64,000 bases of DNA from the NCBI RefSeq assembly GCF_006363895.1, contig NZ_CP040953.1; one strand, 5' to 3'. Under the pieces are notes generated by a model, which saw only the letters and a list, made by a program, of their open reading frames with translations, made no database searches and was not told the DNA's origin. Source of the DNA: Methylopumilus universalis (GTDB lineage: Bacteria; Pseudomonadota; Gammaproteobacteria; Burkholderiales; Methylophilaceae). The position numbers were made by a program, and so were the translations under genes. Shown piece after piece: positions 41,273-50,911 of this stretch (position 1 is the stretch's first letter; every line of letters begins with the position of its first letter).

Positions 41273-43099
41273 TTATTTAAGTTTGTAAACCAGGATGTTG
41301 TCACCCTCTTTAAAACCAAAGATAGAATTTCCCCCTGCAGCAACAGCAACATATTGCGTTCCATCAATCTCATAACTAATAGGTGGTGCATTAACCCCCG
41401 CATCCACTTTATTTGTCCAAAGCAACTTTCCAGTTTTAGCATCGTAAGCATTAAAATTCCCATTACCCTCACCCATGAAAACAAGATTACCTTCAGTTGC
41501 TAATAAGCCCCCTGTTAAAGGTTGAGGTGTCTTAACTTGCCATTTAATTTTCTTAGTATTTAAATCAATAGCAGAAAGTAGCCCCCATCTCTCATCTTGT
41601 GTAGGTTCGGAAGAAGCATATCTAATAGCAGGTAAATCATCACGCGCAGGCTCATCAACTAATGTGTATTTAATAGGAGCATGAATAGCTGAAACAAATG
41701 CAATTTGATTTTTTTCATCTAAAGAAGTTGGGCCCCAATTAGCACCGCCTAAGATACCGGGATACAAAACAGTACCTTCTGTTGTGGCTTTTGCAAAAAG
41801 ATTTTTTTGCGGTACAAAGGGTTCTGATTTTGCCAAGAGATCCCCCGTGATACGATTGTGTATATAGTACCAACCAGTTTTACTAGCCTGACCTACCGCA
41901 GGAATCGTTTTACCATCTTTTTTATATTCAAATAATACTGGAGGGCTTGCAACATCATATCCCCATACATCATGAGGAACCTGCTGATAAAACCATTTTA
42001 ACTTACCTGTGGTTGCATCTAGCGCTACAAGGGAAACTGTATACAGATTGTCCCCAGGTCTTGAAATATCATTCATTTGCGGTGAAGGATTACCAGTACC
42101 AAAATATAAAGTATTTGCCTCTGCGTCAATAGCTGGGGTGCTCCACGCTGAACCTCCTCCATACTTCCAAGCTTCTTTATTATTTTTAAGACTTTCTTTT
42201 TCTTGCGCAATGTTACGGTTTAAAGAAATATTATCTTCAATTGTTTCTCTAAACTGCCCCTCCCATCCTTCTGATGGAATAGTATCGAACTGCCAAATAC
42301 GTTTACCTGTTTGAATGTTATATGCTGCCAAAAATCCTGGGCGCCCAAATCGGCCATCCACCCCAATTACGGCACCCATTGGTGCATCTGGTCTTGGGGT
42401 ATCGACATGCAATCCATATCCCACGCCTGTAATCCCCACGATCACTAAATCTTTATAAGTCACCGGAGCCATAGCTATACCTACGCCGGTTTGTCCATAA
42501 ATATCCTTTTGACTTTTGCTATCGGACTGACTTAGCGAGTTGCTGCTTTCAAATTTATTATCATTATCAGCAACATCAATATCCCAGACTTTTTTACCTG
42601 TTTTAGCGTCTAAAGCAACAAGTCTTGCATCAACGGTACCTATAAAAATTTTATTGCTTGAATATGCCAACCCTCGGTTCGCAGGGCCACAACACATTCT
42701 CCAGCTATCTCTTTTTTTGTGGTTATAACGCCATAATTCTTTGCCTGTTTTAGCATCCAACGCGACTACATGGTTATGCGGAAGACTTATAAACATCACA
42801 TTATTAATAACTAATGGGGATGCTTGAAATGTTGCTGCAACACCCGATTTAAATTTCCAGGCTAATTCAAGATTTTTAACGTTGTCTTGATTGATTTGAG
42901 TTAAAGTCGAAAAACGTTGGTTGGTAAGATTTTTGCCATATGAAGGCCATTGTTCGTCTGAGCCAAATTTAAATGACGGGAGCTTGGGTAGGGAAATCTT
43001 ATCCAAAGAAAGGGAGTCTAAGGAAATAGAATCCATAGATGCGCAGCTACTTATGATGATAAAAAGGAAGCTTAATGATGCCGCTCGGATAAATTTCAA
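41273..43099 (-). CDS. PQQ-dependent dehydrogenase-like beta-propeller lipoprotein
   Basis: 608 residues from TTG 43099, chosen because AAGG lies seven bases upstream; a TTG 15 bases earlier has no ribosome site. Signal peptide with lipobox ISSC, then an eight-bladed quinoprotein propeller with tryptophan-docking repeats (VVALDAKTGKELW and similar). The vicinal disulfide pair (MCCGPANRGLAY), the GTGNPSP metal Asn and NWGP ring Trp match methanol and other quinoprotein dehydrogenases. However, the active-site WDYD motif reads WGYD here. Substrate is unknown; an alcohol is plausible. Confidence 0.85.
   Translation of the reverse strand: MKFIRAASLSFLFIIISSCASMDSISLDSLSLDKISLPKLPSFKFGSDEQWPSYGKNLTNQRFSTLTQINQDNVKNLELAWKFKSGVAATFQASPLVINNVMFISLPHNHVVALDAKTGKELWRYNHKKRDSWRMCCGPANRGLAYSSNKIFIGTVDARLVALDAKTGKKVWDIDVADNDNKFESSNSLSQSDSKSQKDIYGQTGVGIAMAPVTYKDLVIVGITGVGYGLHVDTPRPDAPMGAVIGVDGRFGRPGFLAAYNIQTGKRIWQFDTIPSEGWEGQFRETIEDNISLNRNIAQEKESLKNNKEAWKYGGGSAWSTPAIDAEANTLYFGTGNPSPQMNDISRPGDNLYTVSLVALDATTGKLKWFYQQVPHDVWGYDVASPPVLFEYKKDGKTIPAVGQASKTGWYYIHNRITGDLLAKSEPFVPQKNLFAKATTEGTVLYPGILGGANWGPTSLDEKNQIAFVSAIHAPIKYTLVDEPARDDLPAIRYASSEPTQDERWGLLSAIDLNTKKIKWQVKTPQPLTGGLLATEGNLVFMGEGNGNFNAYDAKTGKLLWTNKVDAGVNAPPISYEIDGTQYVAVAAGGNSIFGFKEGDNILVYKLK
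42986..42993 (+). other. KOPS octamer (GGGTAGGG) pointing right, away from dif
   Basis: The only one of six GGGNAGGG matches found by eye that does not point towards the dif-like site. It is inside the PQQ-propeller gene. Confidence 0.45.
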
Positions 43100-43227
43100 G
43101 TTAATACCTTTCAAAACGATAGTATGAAAATGCTAGATTAAGAAAGCATTTTATAGATAATGCCTAATACTGATATCTTATCTCAAGCAATCTTTTTTTA
43201 ATACCAGATATAGACTGACAACTTTAT

Positions 43228-44430
43228 ATGCAAAAAAAAATATTAATCATTGGAGCAGGCATTGCCGGTTGTTCATTGGCTTATTTTTTAGCTAACACTG
43301 GATGGGATGTGACATTGCTAGAGAGTCAAGAACACATAGCTCAGGGAGGATCAGGAAATCCAGCTGCAGCAATTTACCCTAAATTTACGCTTAACGATAA
43401 AACATACAATGATTTCATGATGAAGAGTTTTATTTTTACAACAAAATGGATAAATCAATTAGGTCTTAATAAAGATGATTATAGTTTTAATGGTGCGATT
43501 GAAATTTTAGAGGGCGCATATGCTCATAAATTAGAAATTAACTTTTTAGGGAAAATGTCAGGAAAAGAAAAATTTTTAAGCTTAATAGATGAGTCTATGC
43601 GTAAAAAATATCTAATGAAGAAGGATTCGAGTGGTCTTTTCTTTCATCAAGGGGGTTGGATAAATCCAATTGCTCTATGTCGCCATTTAACAAATCATTC
43701 GAATATTAAAGTAATCGCAAACCAGGAAATAGTATCAATTGAAAAATTAAATGATCAATGGACGCTTAAAACTAAACACCAAAAGAATTTCAATGCTTAT
43801 CATGTTGCTATCTGCAATGCAGAACATCTGCATCAATTCGATTTAACACAACATCTCCATACAGATGCCTTCCGAGGACAGATCAATTGGGTAAATTCAA
43901 CTTCATTCCAAATGCCGTCAGTCGTGATTTGTGATGAGGGATACTTATCTCCCCTCATTAGAGATAAGCATATTTTTGGTGCAACTTACGCCATGAATGA
44001 CTTTAATAAAGACCTAAGAATAAGCGATACAAAAAAGAATATAGCGTCTATTAAAGAAATACATCAAGGGTTTCATAAACATTGTCTAGCGCAAAAAATA
44101 ATAGCTGGTAGAGTGGCTTGGCGAGCATCTACAAAAGATAGAAAACCTTATGTAGGTCGTATATTTAATAATCAAATATTTGAAAAAATGCGCATAAGAG
44201 AGCTAGCCCAAGCAGATCGTCTTCCATGGTTAGAAAATTTATATATTGCAAGTGGATTTGGTTCCAGAGGGTTTACATTTGCTCCCTACTGCAGCTCTGT
44301 GCTCGCAAATTTAATTAATGATAATTTATCACTAGAAGATAAAAAAACATTAAATTATACAAATCCAGAAAGATATCGACTTAAAAAAATGAGTTTAAAA
44401 AAAGTGGCGAGCCAAATTTTTAGGGTATAA
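43228..44430 (+). CDS. mnmC: MnmC oxidoreductase domain protein (MnmC2, stand-alone)
   Basis: FAD-dependent enzyme that removes the carboxymethyl group from cmnm5U34 of tRNAs. 400 residues of the DAO fold: N-terminal dinucleotide motif IIGAGIAGCSLAYFLA, the GGSGNPAAAIYPK family motif, GLFFHQGGWINPIALCRHL, and SGFGSRGFTFAP near the C-terminus. The E. coli protein is bifunctional (about 660 residues); the N-terminal methyltransferase half is missing here. The gene is divergent from the PQQ gene and precedes the glycosyltransferase by nine bases. Confidence 0.85.
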   Translation: MQKKILIIGAGIAGCSLAYFLANTGWDVTLLESQEHIAQGGSGNPAAAIYPKFTLNDKTYNDFMMKSFIFTTKWINQLGLNKDDYSFNGAIEILEGAYAHKLEINFLGKMSGKEKFLSLIDESMRKKYLMKKDSSGLFFHQGGWINPIALCRHLTNHSNIKVIANQEIVSIEKLNDQWTLKTKHQKNFNAYHVAICNAEHLHQFDLTQHLHTDAFRGQINWVNSTSFQMPSVVICDEGYLSPLIRDKHIFGATYAMNDFNKDLRISDTKKNIASIKEIHQGFHKHCLAQKIIAGRVAWRASTKDRKPYVGRIFNNQIFEKMRIRELAQADRLPWLENLYIASGFGSRGFTFAPYCSSVLANLINDNLSLEDKKTLNYTNPERYRLKKMSLKKVASQIFRV

Positions 44431-44439
44431 ATTTATATC

Positions 44440-46296
44440 ATGTCGAAAATATTGATTCAAGAAGCAAAAAAATACGAAAGCGAAGGAAATATTTCTCAAG
44501 CTATTATTTCATTTAAGAAAGTCCTGCAATTAGAGCCTGAAAATTACATCATTCAATTGGAATTAGGAAATCTTTGTGCTTCTAACAAACAATTTGAAGA
44601 GGCTGCCGGCTATTTTAGAAGATGTCTGTATCAGTTCAAAGATAATATAGAAATTAAAAATGCACTTTGTTTTTCTCTTACTTCATTCGGTAACGAATAT
44701 TATTTAGAATCAAATTTTCAATTATCAGAAGCTTGCTTTGAAGAAGTTTTAGAATACGAAAAAAATAATTGGGTTTACTACTACAATCTTGCAAATACAC
44801 AAGATAAGCTTAATAAAATTTCTAAAGCTTATGAGAATTATCAAAAAGCTATCCAACTAAATCCGAATGATGCTGATCTTTGGAATAACAATGGCAATTC
44901 AGAACGCAAACTGGGCTATTTGGATAAAGCATTAATATCCTACGAGAATGCCTTGAAGATCAAGCCTGCTCTTTTTCATGCACTAGCCCACCTTACTCAT
45001 CAAAAACAACATATGTGTAACTGGCATGATATTGACAAATATTTCCAAAAAATATGTTCTGTTGTAAACACAAATGCAGAAGCACTAATTTCACCTTTTG
45101 CTTTCGTTGCAAATCCCCTATCGTCTTCTCAAGATCAGCTAATATGTGCAAACCAATGGACACAAAATCATTTTAAAGACCGACCTTTTAAGAAAGAAAA
45201 ATGGAAACAAAAAAATAAAGTACGTATCGGATATTTATCTTCAGACTTTAAACTTCACCCGCTATATTTTTTAATTCGCGATGTTATCAGATATCACAAT
45301 CGGGATATTTTTGATATTTATGCATATGATGCAAGCCCACATGAAAATACCAATGAGCGAAATACACTTATTAGCTTATTTGATTTTTATAGGGATATCT
45401 CAAGCCTCAATGATGAAAAGGCTATAAGCCTTATTAATAACGACGAAATTGATATTTTTATTGATTTAACTGGCTATACCAATAATAGTCGTGCATTTAT
45501 TGCACCGCAACTTAAAAATACAACGACTATAAATTGGCTAGGCTATCCAGGCTCGATGGGATTAACCCAAGAAAAACCACTTTATGATTTTATCCTGGCT
45601 GATGACTTCATTATTCCTGAAAATGATGAAAAATATTATGCAGAATCTATTTTAAGACTACCCTTTGCCTATCAGCCGAATATAGAAAATCGTTACCAAT
45701 TGAATCATAAAAATCGCCAAGATTACGGCATACCCTCAGATGCATTTGTATATTGTGCATTTAATCAATCATTCAAAATTACTGAATTCATATTCAAAGC
45801 CTGGCTTACTCTTTTAGAAAAATATCCGAAAAGCATTCTTTGGCTGACAGAATCTAATAGCTGGGCAACAAATAATTTAAAAAACTACGCAGAGAAGCGC
45901 GGCATTAACTCTGAGAGAATTATTTTTGCCAAACGGGTTCACAATGAAGAGCATATTGCTCGTCACGCCTTGGCAGATATTTATTTAGATACCTTACCTT
46001 ATAACGCACATACCTCAGCAAGTGATGCATTAGCTATGAATATACCTATCGTCACACTTAAGGGCAAAACATTCCCTTCGAGAGTGGCGGGAAGTTTGCT
46101 TCATAGCTTAAATTTAGATGACCTTATTACGGAAGACATTGAAAGTTATATTAAATGCGCTTCTAAGCTGACTGAAGATTCAACATATAGACAAGATATT
46201 ACTCGCAGACTAACAGAGGCCAAATCAACTTCGCCGAACTTCAAGCCGCAGTTATTTGTAAAAACTTTGGAGAATATCTATCAAAAACTCATTTAA
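44440..46296 (+). CDS. TPR plus SPINDLY/OGT-type glycosyltransferase (GT41)
   Basis: 618 residues. The N-terminal part (about 1-190) carries TPR helices such as ANTQDKLNKISKAYENYQKA and GYLDKALISYENALKI. The C-terminal GT41 domain has RIGYLSSDFKLHPLYFL (catalytic-His region), DIFIDLTGYTNNSRA, TINWLGYPGSMG and the nucleotide-sugar end HTSASDALAMNIPIVTLKG. Such enzymes transfer GlcNAc or another sugar to Ser/Thr of proteins. Acceptor unknown. Its stop overlaps the convergent EamA gene. Confidence 0.87.
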   Translation: MSKILIQEAKKYESEGNISQAIISFKKVLQLEPENYIIQLELGNLCASNKQFEEAAGYFRRCLYQFKDNIEIKNALCFSLTSFGNEYYLESNFQLSEACFEEVLEYEKNNWVYYYNLANTQDKLNKISKAYENYQKAIQLNPNDADLWNNNGNSERKLGYLDKALISYENALKIKPALFHALAHLTHQKQHMCNWHDIDKYFQKICSVVNTNAEALISPFAFVANPLSSSQDQLICANQWTQNHFKDRPFKKEKWKQKNKVRIGYLSSDFKLHPLYFLIRDVIRYHNRDIFDIYAYDASPHENTNERNTLISLFDFYRDISSLNDEKAISLINNDEIDIFIDLTGYTNNSRAFIAPQLKNTTTINWLGYPGSMGLTQEKPLYDFILADDFIIPENDEKYYAESILRLPFAYQPNIENRYQLNHKNRQDYGIPSDAFVYCAFNQSFKITEFIFKAWLTLLEKYPKSILWLTESNSWATNNLKNYAEKRGINSERIIFAKRVHNEEHIARHALADIYLDTLPYNAHTSASDALAMNIPIVTLKGKTFPSRVAGSLLHSLNLDDLITEDIESYIKCASKLTEDSTYRQDITRRLTEAKSTSPNFKPQLFVKTLENIYQKLI

Positions 46297-47153
46297 TTTT
46301 TCGAAGCAAGAATAACACCAGCGATAATTAAAATTCCACCTAGCCACTCTTGAAGCGCAATAATTTCACCTACAAGAAAATAAGATGAAATTGCAGCGAC
46401 CACAATTTCAAATAGAAAAAAACTAGAAGCCTCTACTGCTTTAATTTGTGTAACGCCAAATTGTACAAGTAATGTTGAAAAAAAAAGGCTTAATGCAATC
46501 ACCATCATAATCATGGCATCCACCGGTGTAAAAAAATCCAATGTTGGAATAGTGTTTCTATCAAACATAATACATATAGTAGCTACTAAGATTACACCAA
46601 GCCATATTGCGAGTGCTTTTTGGTCGATCGTCATATGTTCATGCTTCCGTGTCATAACATTTGTTATGGCAAAGCCTATACCTGAGCTAAGAGCTAACCA
46701 ATCACTTTTTGAATCTAAATGAATCAGATAGCCAGGCTCCCAAAGCATAATGAAAGCACCAATAAGAGAGATAAAAATAGCAATGTAGTGCCGTTTTTGT
46801 GTATCTTCATTCAACATAAAATGCGCTAAAAAAATAGTCCAAACAGGAGAGAGGTAAAATAAAAGCATGACACGCACTACCTCTCCGTCAATAACAGCAA
46901 GCACATAACTAATATTTGTATAACCTGCGACGAGAGAGAGAAGCCAAAAATCTCTTGACCATATAGGAATCTTTTTCTTAGCAATAAAAAAATAAGGCAG
47001 CGCTATTGCAAGTGTCAAAGTAAAAACATAAAGACTGGAATAAATACCTGAAACCCCTACTTTTGCCATCAAGCGATAGGGATACCAAATAATTCCCCAG
47101 ACAAGAGCACCAAAAAGTAGGGCAAAAATTGGAGGGTAAAGTTTTGTGCTCAT
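46293..47153 (-). CDS. EamA/DMT-family transporter
   Basis: 286 residues, about ten hydrophobic spans in two EamA repeats, each with the typical end (FLAHFMLNED and ISSYFLVGEIIALQEWLGGILII). Inner-membrane exporter or permease of unknown substrate, such as amino acids or nucleosides in characterised relatives. The ATG overlaps the miaA stop by four bases, so it is co-transcribed with miaA. Confidence 0.88.
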   Translation of the reverse strand: MSTKLYPPIFALLFGALVWGIIWYPYRLMAKVGVSGIYSSLYVFTLTLAIALPYFFIAKKKIPIWSRDFWLLSLVAGYTNISYVLAVIDGEVVRVMLLFYLSPVWTIFLAHFMLNEDTQKRHYIAIFISLIGAFIMLWEPGYLIHLDSKSDWLALSSGIGFAITNVMTRKHEHMTIDQKALAIWLGVILVATICIMFDRNTIPTLDFFTPVDAMIMMVIALSLFFSTLLVQFGVTQIKAVEASSFFLFEIVVAAISSYFLVGEIIALQEWLGGILIIAGVILASKN

Positions 47154-48091
47154 GAGAGTCTTGCCCTAACGAAAGCTATCGCTTCATTACATATGTTGTC
47201 ATTGGAAGCATCAAATAAATTAAGATTTTCCATACTCCTCATCCAAGTCATTTGTCTTTTGGCTAGCTGGCGAGTTGCAAAGACAATCTTATCGATACAT
47301 TCTTTTTCTTCAATGCCCCCATTAAAGTACTCAAGAGTTTGACGATATCCCACTGATCTCATGGATGGCATATGACTCTGAAGTGTAGGATATTTTTGAA
47401 GTAAAGATCTCACCTCTTCAAATAAGCCGGCCTCTATCATTTCATGAACTCTAAACTCAATTCGCTGATGAAGAATTTTTCTATTGCTTGGCATGAGTCC
47501 TAATTTACAAACTGAAAACGGGAATACATCTTTATTTTTTGATTGATGATAAGAAGATAGAGGTTTTCCTGATGAGTAAAAAACTTCTAAAGCACGACTG
47601 ATGCGCTGGGCATCATTAGGATTTAACTTTGCTGCCGTTTCTTTATCAACGGATTTAAGCTTTTCATAAAGCTTAGGCCAGCCGACTTGGCGCGCTTCTT
47701 CTTCTATAACTTTTCTAAACTGATCATCAGTCGCTGGCATTTGATTAATTCCTTTTTCAAGGGCATTAAAATACATCATAGTGCCTCCAACAAGGAGCGG
47801 AATACGCTTTCGCAATAAAATTTCATCAATACGCTGTAGAGCATCATGTGTAAATTGCGCTACGGAATACGATTCATTTGGCTTCATGATATTAATAAGG
47901 TGATGAGGTGCCTTTTCTAGAATGTCTTGATTTGGTTTAGCTACACCAATATCCATGTCTTGATATATTTGGGCTGAATCAACGCTAATAATTTCGAAAG
48001 GAAAGGTTTTAACAAGCTCAACAGCAAGACTTGTTTTGCCTGAAGCTGTAGGACCCATCAAAAAAAATATAGTTGGCTTGTCTATAGCCAT
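47150..48091 (-). CDS. miaA: tRNA dimethylallyltransferase
   Basis: Adds dimethylallyl to A37 of tRNAs reading UNN codons. 313 residues. P-loop GPTASGKTSLAVEL, DSAQIYQDMDIGVAKP, LVGGTMMYFNAL and the C-terminal RQLAKRQMTWMRS are diagnostic. Uses DMAPP derived from the MEP pathway, of which dxr is in this window. Sits between amiC and the EamA transporter gene. Confidence 0.97.
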   Translation of the reverse strand: MAIDKPTIFFLMGPTASGKTSLAVELVKTFPFEIISVDSAQIYQDMDIGVAKPNQDILEKAPHHLINIMKPNESYSVAQFTHDALQRIDEILLRKRIPLLVGGTMMYFNALEKGINQMPATDDQFRKVIEEEARQVGWPKLYEKLKSVDKETAAKLNPNDAQRISRALEVFYSSGKPLSSYHQSKNKDVFPFSVCKLGLMPSNRKILHQRIEFRVHEMIEAGLFEEVRSLLQKYPTLQSHMPSMRSVGYRQTLEYFNGGIEEKECIDKIVFATRQLAKRQMTWMRSMENLNLFDASNDNICNEAIAFVRARLS

Positions 48092-48094
48092 AGT

Positions 48095-49357
48095 TTAAAA
48101 ATTCTTAGCGATATTAGGATTGGAAGCTAAATATTTTTTTATACCAATTAAAATATTTTTAGCTAGAAGTTCTTGATGCTCTTCATTATTTAAAATCTGC
48201 TCTTCCTTTGGGTTGCTTATAAAAGCTGTTTCCACAAGAATAGATGGAATATCAGGCGATTTAAGAACTGCAAATCCGGCCTGTTCTACATTTGACTTAT
48301 GTAGGTCATTAATGTCGCCCAATTGCTCCAGCACAAAATTCCCAAGCTTTACACTGTCATTGATCGTTGCTGACTGAGATAAATCGAGCAATGTCTTAGC
48401 AAGCATCGGATCTTTATCATCCAAACTTACGCCACCAATTAAATCAGACTCATTTTCTTTATTCGCTAAATATTTAGCGGAAGCTGATGTAGCTCCTCTT
48501 TCTGACAATGCAAATACAGAAGAACCTTTAGCCTCTGGATTTGTAAAAGCATCTGCATGAATAGAAACGAAGAGGTCTGCTTTTAATTTTCTTGCCTTAA
48601 CAACACGTCCATGAAGAGGTACAAAATAATCATCATCCCTTGTAAGCACAGCTCTTAATTGCTCATCATCATCAATAATTTTTTTAAGTTTCCTTGCAAT
48701 AGATAAGGTAATATTTTTTTCTAAGCTGCCGGCTGCCCCTCTAGCTCCAGAATCTTCACCACCATGTCCAGCATCCAAGGCAATCACGATTTTTTTGTTT
48801 AAATTTTTATTTACTTGAGGTGGTAACAGGGCCTCTTGAGATGTTTTTTCTTTTTTAATTTCTGGAGCTGTTAAAACAATCTCTTTTTTTGAAGGCGTGA
48901 GATCTTTTTTTTCTTTATCTTGAACGAACGCCATTAATTCATCAACTCTTGGATACACATCTATGACCAAACGATGTTTGTATCCACCTGCAGGCTTTAG
49001 AGAAAAAATATTAATTTTAGACTCTGTTCTTAATTCAATCACGACTCGAGATACCTGATTATTAAACTTCGCAACACGAATTTGTTTAATATTAGGATCG
49101 CTTGATAATATTTTAGTACTTAAATTTTTTAAATCGTCATTAAGGTCAATATCATGAAGATCAATGACCAGACGATCTGGATTTTTTAAGATCATTTGAT
49201 CATTGCTAATAGCTTTGATGGACTCAAGAGTTACACGGGTATACTCTCTTGCGGGCCATACACGTGCTGATTCAATCGAATTTTTTGCCCAAATGTGATT
49301 GGGAAATATCCCCAACGTGAGTATAAAAATAATTTTTAGATAATAGTTTTTAAGCAT
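48095..49357 (-). CDS. amiC: N-acetylmuramoyl-L-alanine amidase (AmiC type)
   Basis: Periplasmic zinc amidase cleaving peptide stems during cell separation. 420 residues: signal peptide (cleavage near HIWA-KN), an AMIN domain (about 30-140) for septal localisation, a linker, and an Amidase_3 domain with zinc ligands in ALDAGHGGEDSGA, the Glu in GSLEKNITLS and the His in VSIHADAF. The 5' end overlaps tsaE by 22 bases, as often seen in proteobacteria. Confidence 0.95.
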   Translation of the reverse strand: MLKNYYLKIIFILTLGIFPNHIWAKNSIESARVWPAREYTRVTLESIKAISNDQMILKNPDRLVIDLHDIDLNDDLKNLSTKILSSDPNIKQIRVAKFNNQVSRVVIELRTESKINIFSLKPAGGYKHRLVIDVYPRVDELMAFVQDKEKKDLTPSKKEIVLTAPEIKKEKTSQEALLPPQVNKNLNKKIVIALDAGHGGEDSGARGAAGSLEKNITLSIARKLKKIIDDDEQLRAVLTRDDDYFVPLHGRVVKARKLKADLFVSIHADAFTNPEAKGSSVFALSERGATSASAKYLANKENESDLIGGVSLDDKDPMLAKTLLDLSQSATINDSVKLGNFVLEQLGDINDLHKSNVEQAGFAVLKSPDIPSILVETAFISNPKEEQILNNEEHQELLAKNILIGIKKYLASNPNIAKNF

Positions 49358-49797
49358 TCGCTTCCTATAGCGGTGCAGCCAATCAGATGAAGATGACGGC
49401 CAAATGATTCATGACTTAGCTCAATCGAAATATCAGGCTCCGGAAGAAAATGCCCCGCTTTTTCTGGCCACTCGATTAAACAAATAGACTTTTCATTAAA
49501 GTATTCTCTAAATCCAGAATCATCCCACTCATGCTCGCCTTTGAAGCGATAAAGATCAAAGTGATAAATCATAAATTTTTCAAAGTGATAAGGCTCGACT
49601 AATGTATAGGTTGGGCTTTTCACTTTATCCTGATAACCAAGCCCGCGAAGGAGACCTCTCACAAATGTCGTTTTTCCTACACCTAATTCGCCTTTTAAAT
49701 ATAAATTCATACCGGGATGTAAATGGTTCGCCATGCTTTCTGCGAAACGAAGTGTTTCACTTTCATCTTTTAAGTCATAATTAGAATCAAACATCAT
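49336..49797 (-). CDS. tsaE: tRNA threonylcarbamoyladenosine biosynthesis ATPase TsaE
   Basis: ATPase of the TsaBDE complex making t6A37. About 153 residues from ATG 49797 (GTG 49803 and ATG 49794 are alternatives; no clear ribosome site decides). P-loop KGELGVGKTTFVRGLL, SPTYTLVEPY and IYHFDLYR are characteristic, with CLIEWPEKAG near the C-terminus. Upstream of amiC and divergent from queG. Confidence 0.95.
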   Translation of the reverse strand: MMFDSNYDLKDESETLRFAESMANHLHPGMNLYLKGELGVGKTTFVRGLLRGLGYQDKVKSPTYTLVEPYHFEKFMIYHFDLYRFKGEHEWDDSGFREYFNEKSICLIEWPEKAGHFLPEPDISIELSHESFGRHLHLIGCTAIGSECLKTII

Positions 49798-49828
49798 AGA
49801 CACTACTTATATAAAAAATAATTAAAAC

Positions 49829-50902
49829 ATGGCAGACATTTGGGATCAATTAGCATTGCAAATTAAAGACTGGGGCCGAGAAATTGGTTTTAATCAAATT
49901 GGCATTGCTGATATAGACCTCAATCATACAAAAGATCATTATCTAGAATGGATTAAACAAGGGTTCCATGGTGAGATGCATTATATGGTAAAACATGGTT
50001 CTCGGCGATATCAGCCAGATGAGTTGGTGCCAAATACCATCCGAATTATTACGGCCAGACTCAATTATCTCCCCCACTCTCACAATTCAGAAACTATTTT
50101 AGAGGATGGTCAAAAAGCTTTCATTTCTCGATATGCTTTAGGCCGTGATTACCATAAAGTGATGCGTACTAAATTAAAAAAACTTTCAGAAAAAATTCAA
50201 AAAGAAGCACATAAAACATTAGATCGATCATTTGAATTTAGATTGTTTACAGATAGCGCTCCTGTCATGGAGGTTGAGCTTGCTGAGAAATCTGGACTTG
50301 GTTGGAGAGGAAAACATACCTTACTCATCAATAAAGAGCATGGCTCCTGGTTTTTCCTAGGTGAGATTTATATCAATTTACCCCTACCCGTTGATAAAAA
50401 AGTAGAAAATCATTGTGGCACATGCACAAGTTGTATCGATGTATGTCCCACCAAAGCTATCGTAGGGCCCTATATGCTTGACGCAAGAAAGTGCATTTCA
50501 TACCTCACTATTGAACATAAATCCTCTATACCTTTGGAATTTAGAAAACAAATTGGCAATCGTGTTTATGGTTGTGATGATTGCCAATTGTTTTGTCCTT
50601 GGAATAAATTTGGCCAAATAACTAAAGAGGAAGATTTTAAAGTAAGGCACGGTTTAGATGATATTGAGCTTGTGGAATGCTTCTTATGGACTGAAGCAGA
50701 GTTCATCAAATACATGGAAGGTAGCGCAATCCTTCGTATTGGTTATGACCAGTGGTTGAGAAATATTGCGATAGGACTTGGCAACGCTAAAACATCTGAA
50801 ACTATCGTGAATGCTCTTAAAGGAAGATTAAATGAAGCCTCTCCGCTTGTGAAAGAACATATATCCTGGGCACTTGCGCAACATAATTTTCATATGAATT
50901 AA
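49829..50902 (+). CDS. queG: Epoxyqueuosine reductase
   Basis: Final step of queuosine synthesis on tRNA; cobalamin and two [4Fe-4S] clusters. 357 residues. The ferredoxin-like block CGTCTSCIDVCPTKA followed by CISYLTIEHK, and the second CDDCQLFCPWNKF, are intact. The LGRDYHKVMRTKL and DSAPVMEVELAEKSGLGW motifs of the cobalamin-binding region are present, and a HEAT-like tail follows. Divergent from tsaE, the usual bacterial pairing. Confidence 0.96.
   Translation: MADIWDQLALQIKDWGREIGFNQIGIADIDLNHTKDHYLEWIKQGFHGEMHYMVKHGSRRYQPDELVPNTIRIITARLNYLPHSHNSETILEDGQKAFISRYALGRDYHKVMRTKLKKLSEKIQKEAHKTLDRSFEFRLFTDSAPVMEVELAEKSGLGWRGKHTLLINKEHGSWFFLGEIYINLPLPVDKKVENHCGTCTSCIDVCPTKAIVGPYMLDARKCISYLTIEHKSSIPLEFRKQIGNRVYGCDDCQLFCPWNKFGQITKEEDFKVRHGLDDIELVECFLWTEAEFIKYMEGSAILRIGYDQWLRNIAIGLGNAKTSETIVNALKGRLNEASPLVKEHISWALAQHNFHMN
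50392..50399 (-). other. KOPS octamer pointing left, towards dif
   Basis: CCCTACCC on the + strand (GGGTAGGG on the - strand) inside queG, right of dif and oriented towards it. Confidence 0.5.
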
Positions 50903-50911
50903 GTATGTCTT

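Noticed and set aside
43146..43163. Inverted repeat GCATT/AATGC in the PQQ/mnmC divergent spacer.
   Set aside because: Five base pairs around an 8-base loop are expected by chance in AT-rich sequence; no clear promoter elements align with it.
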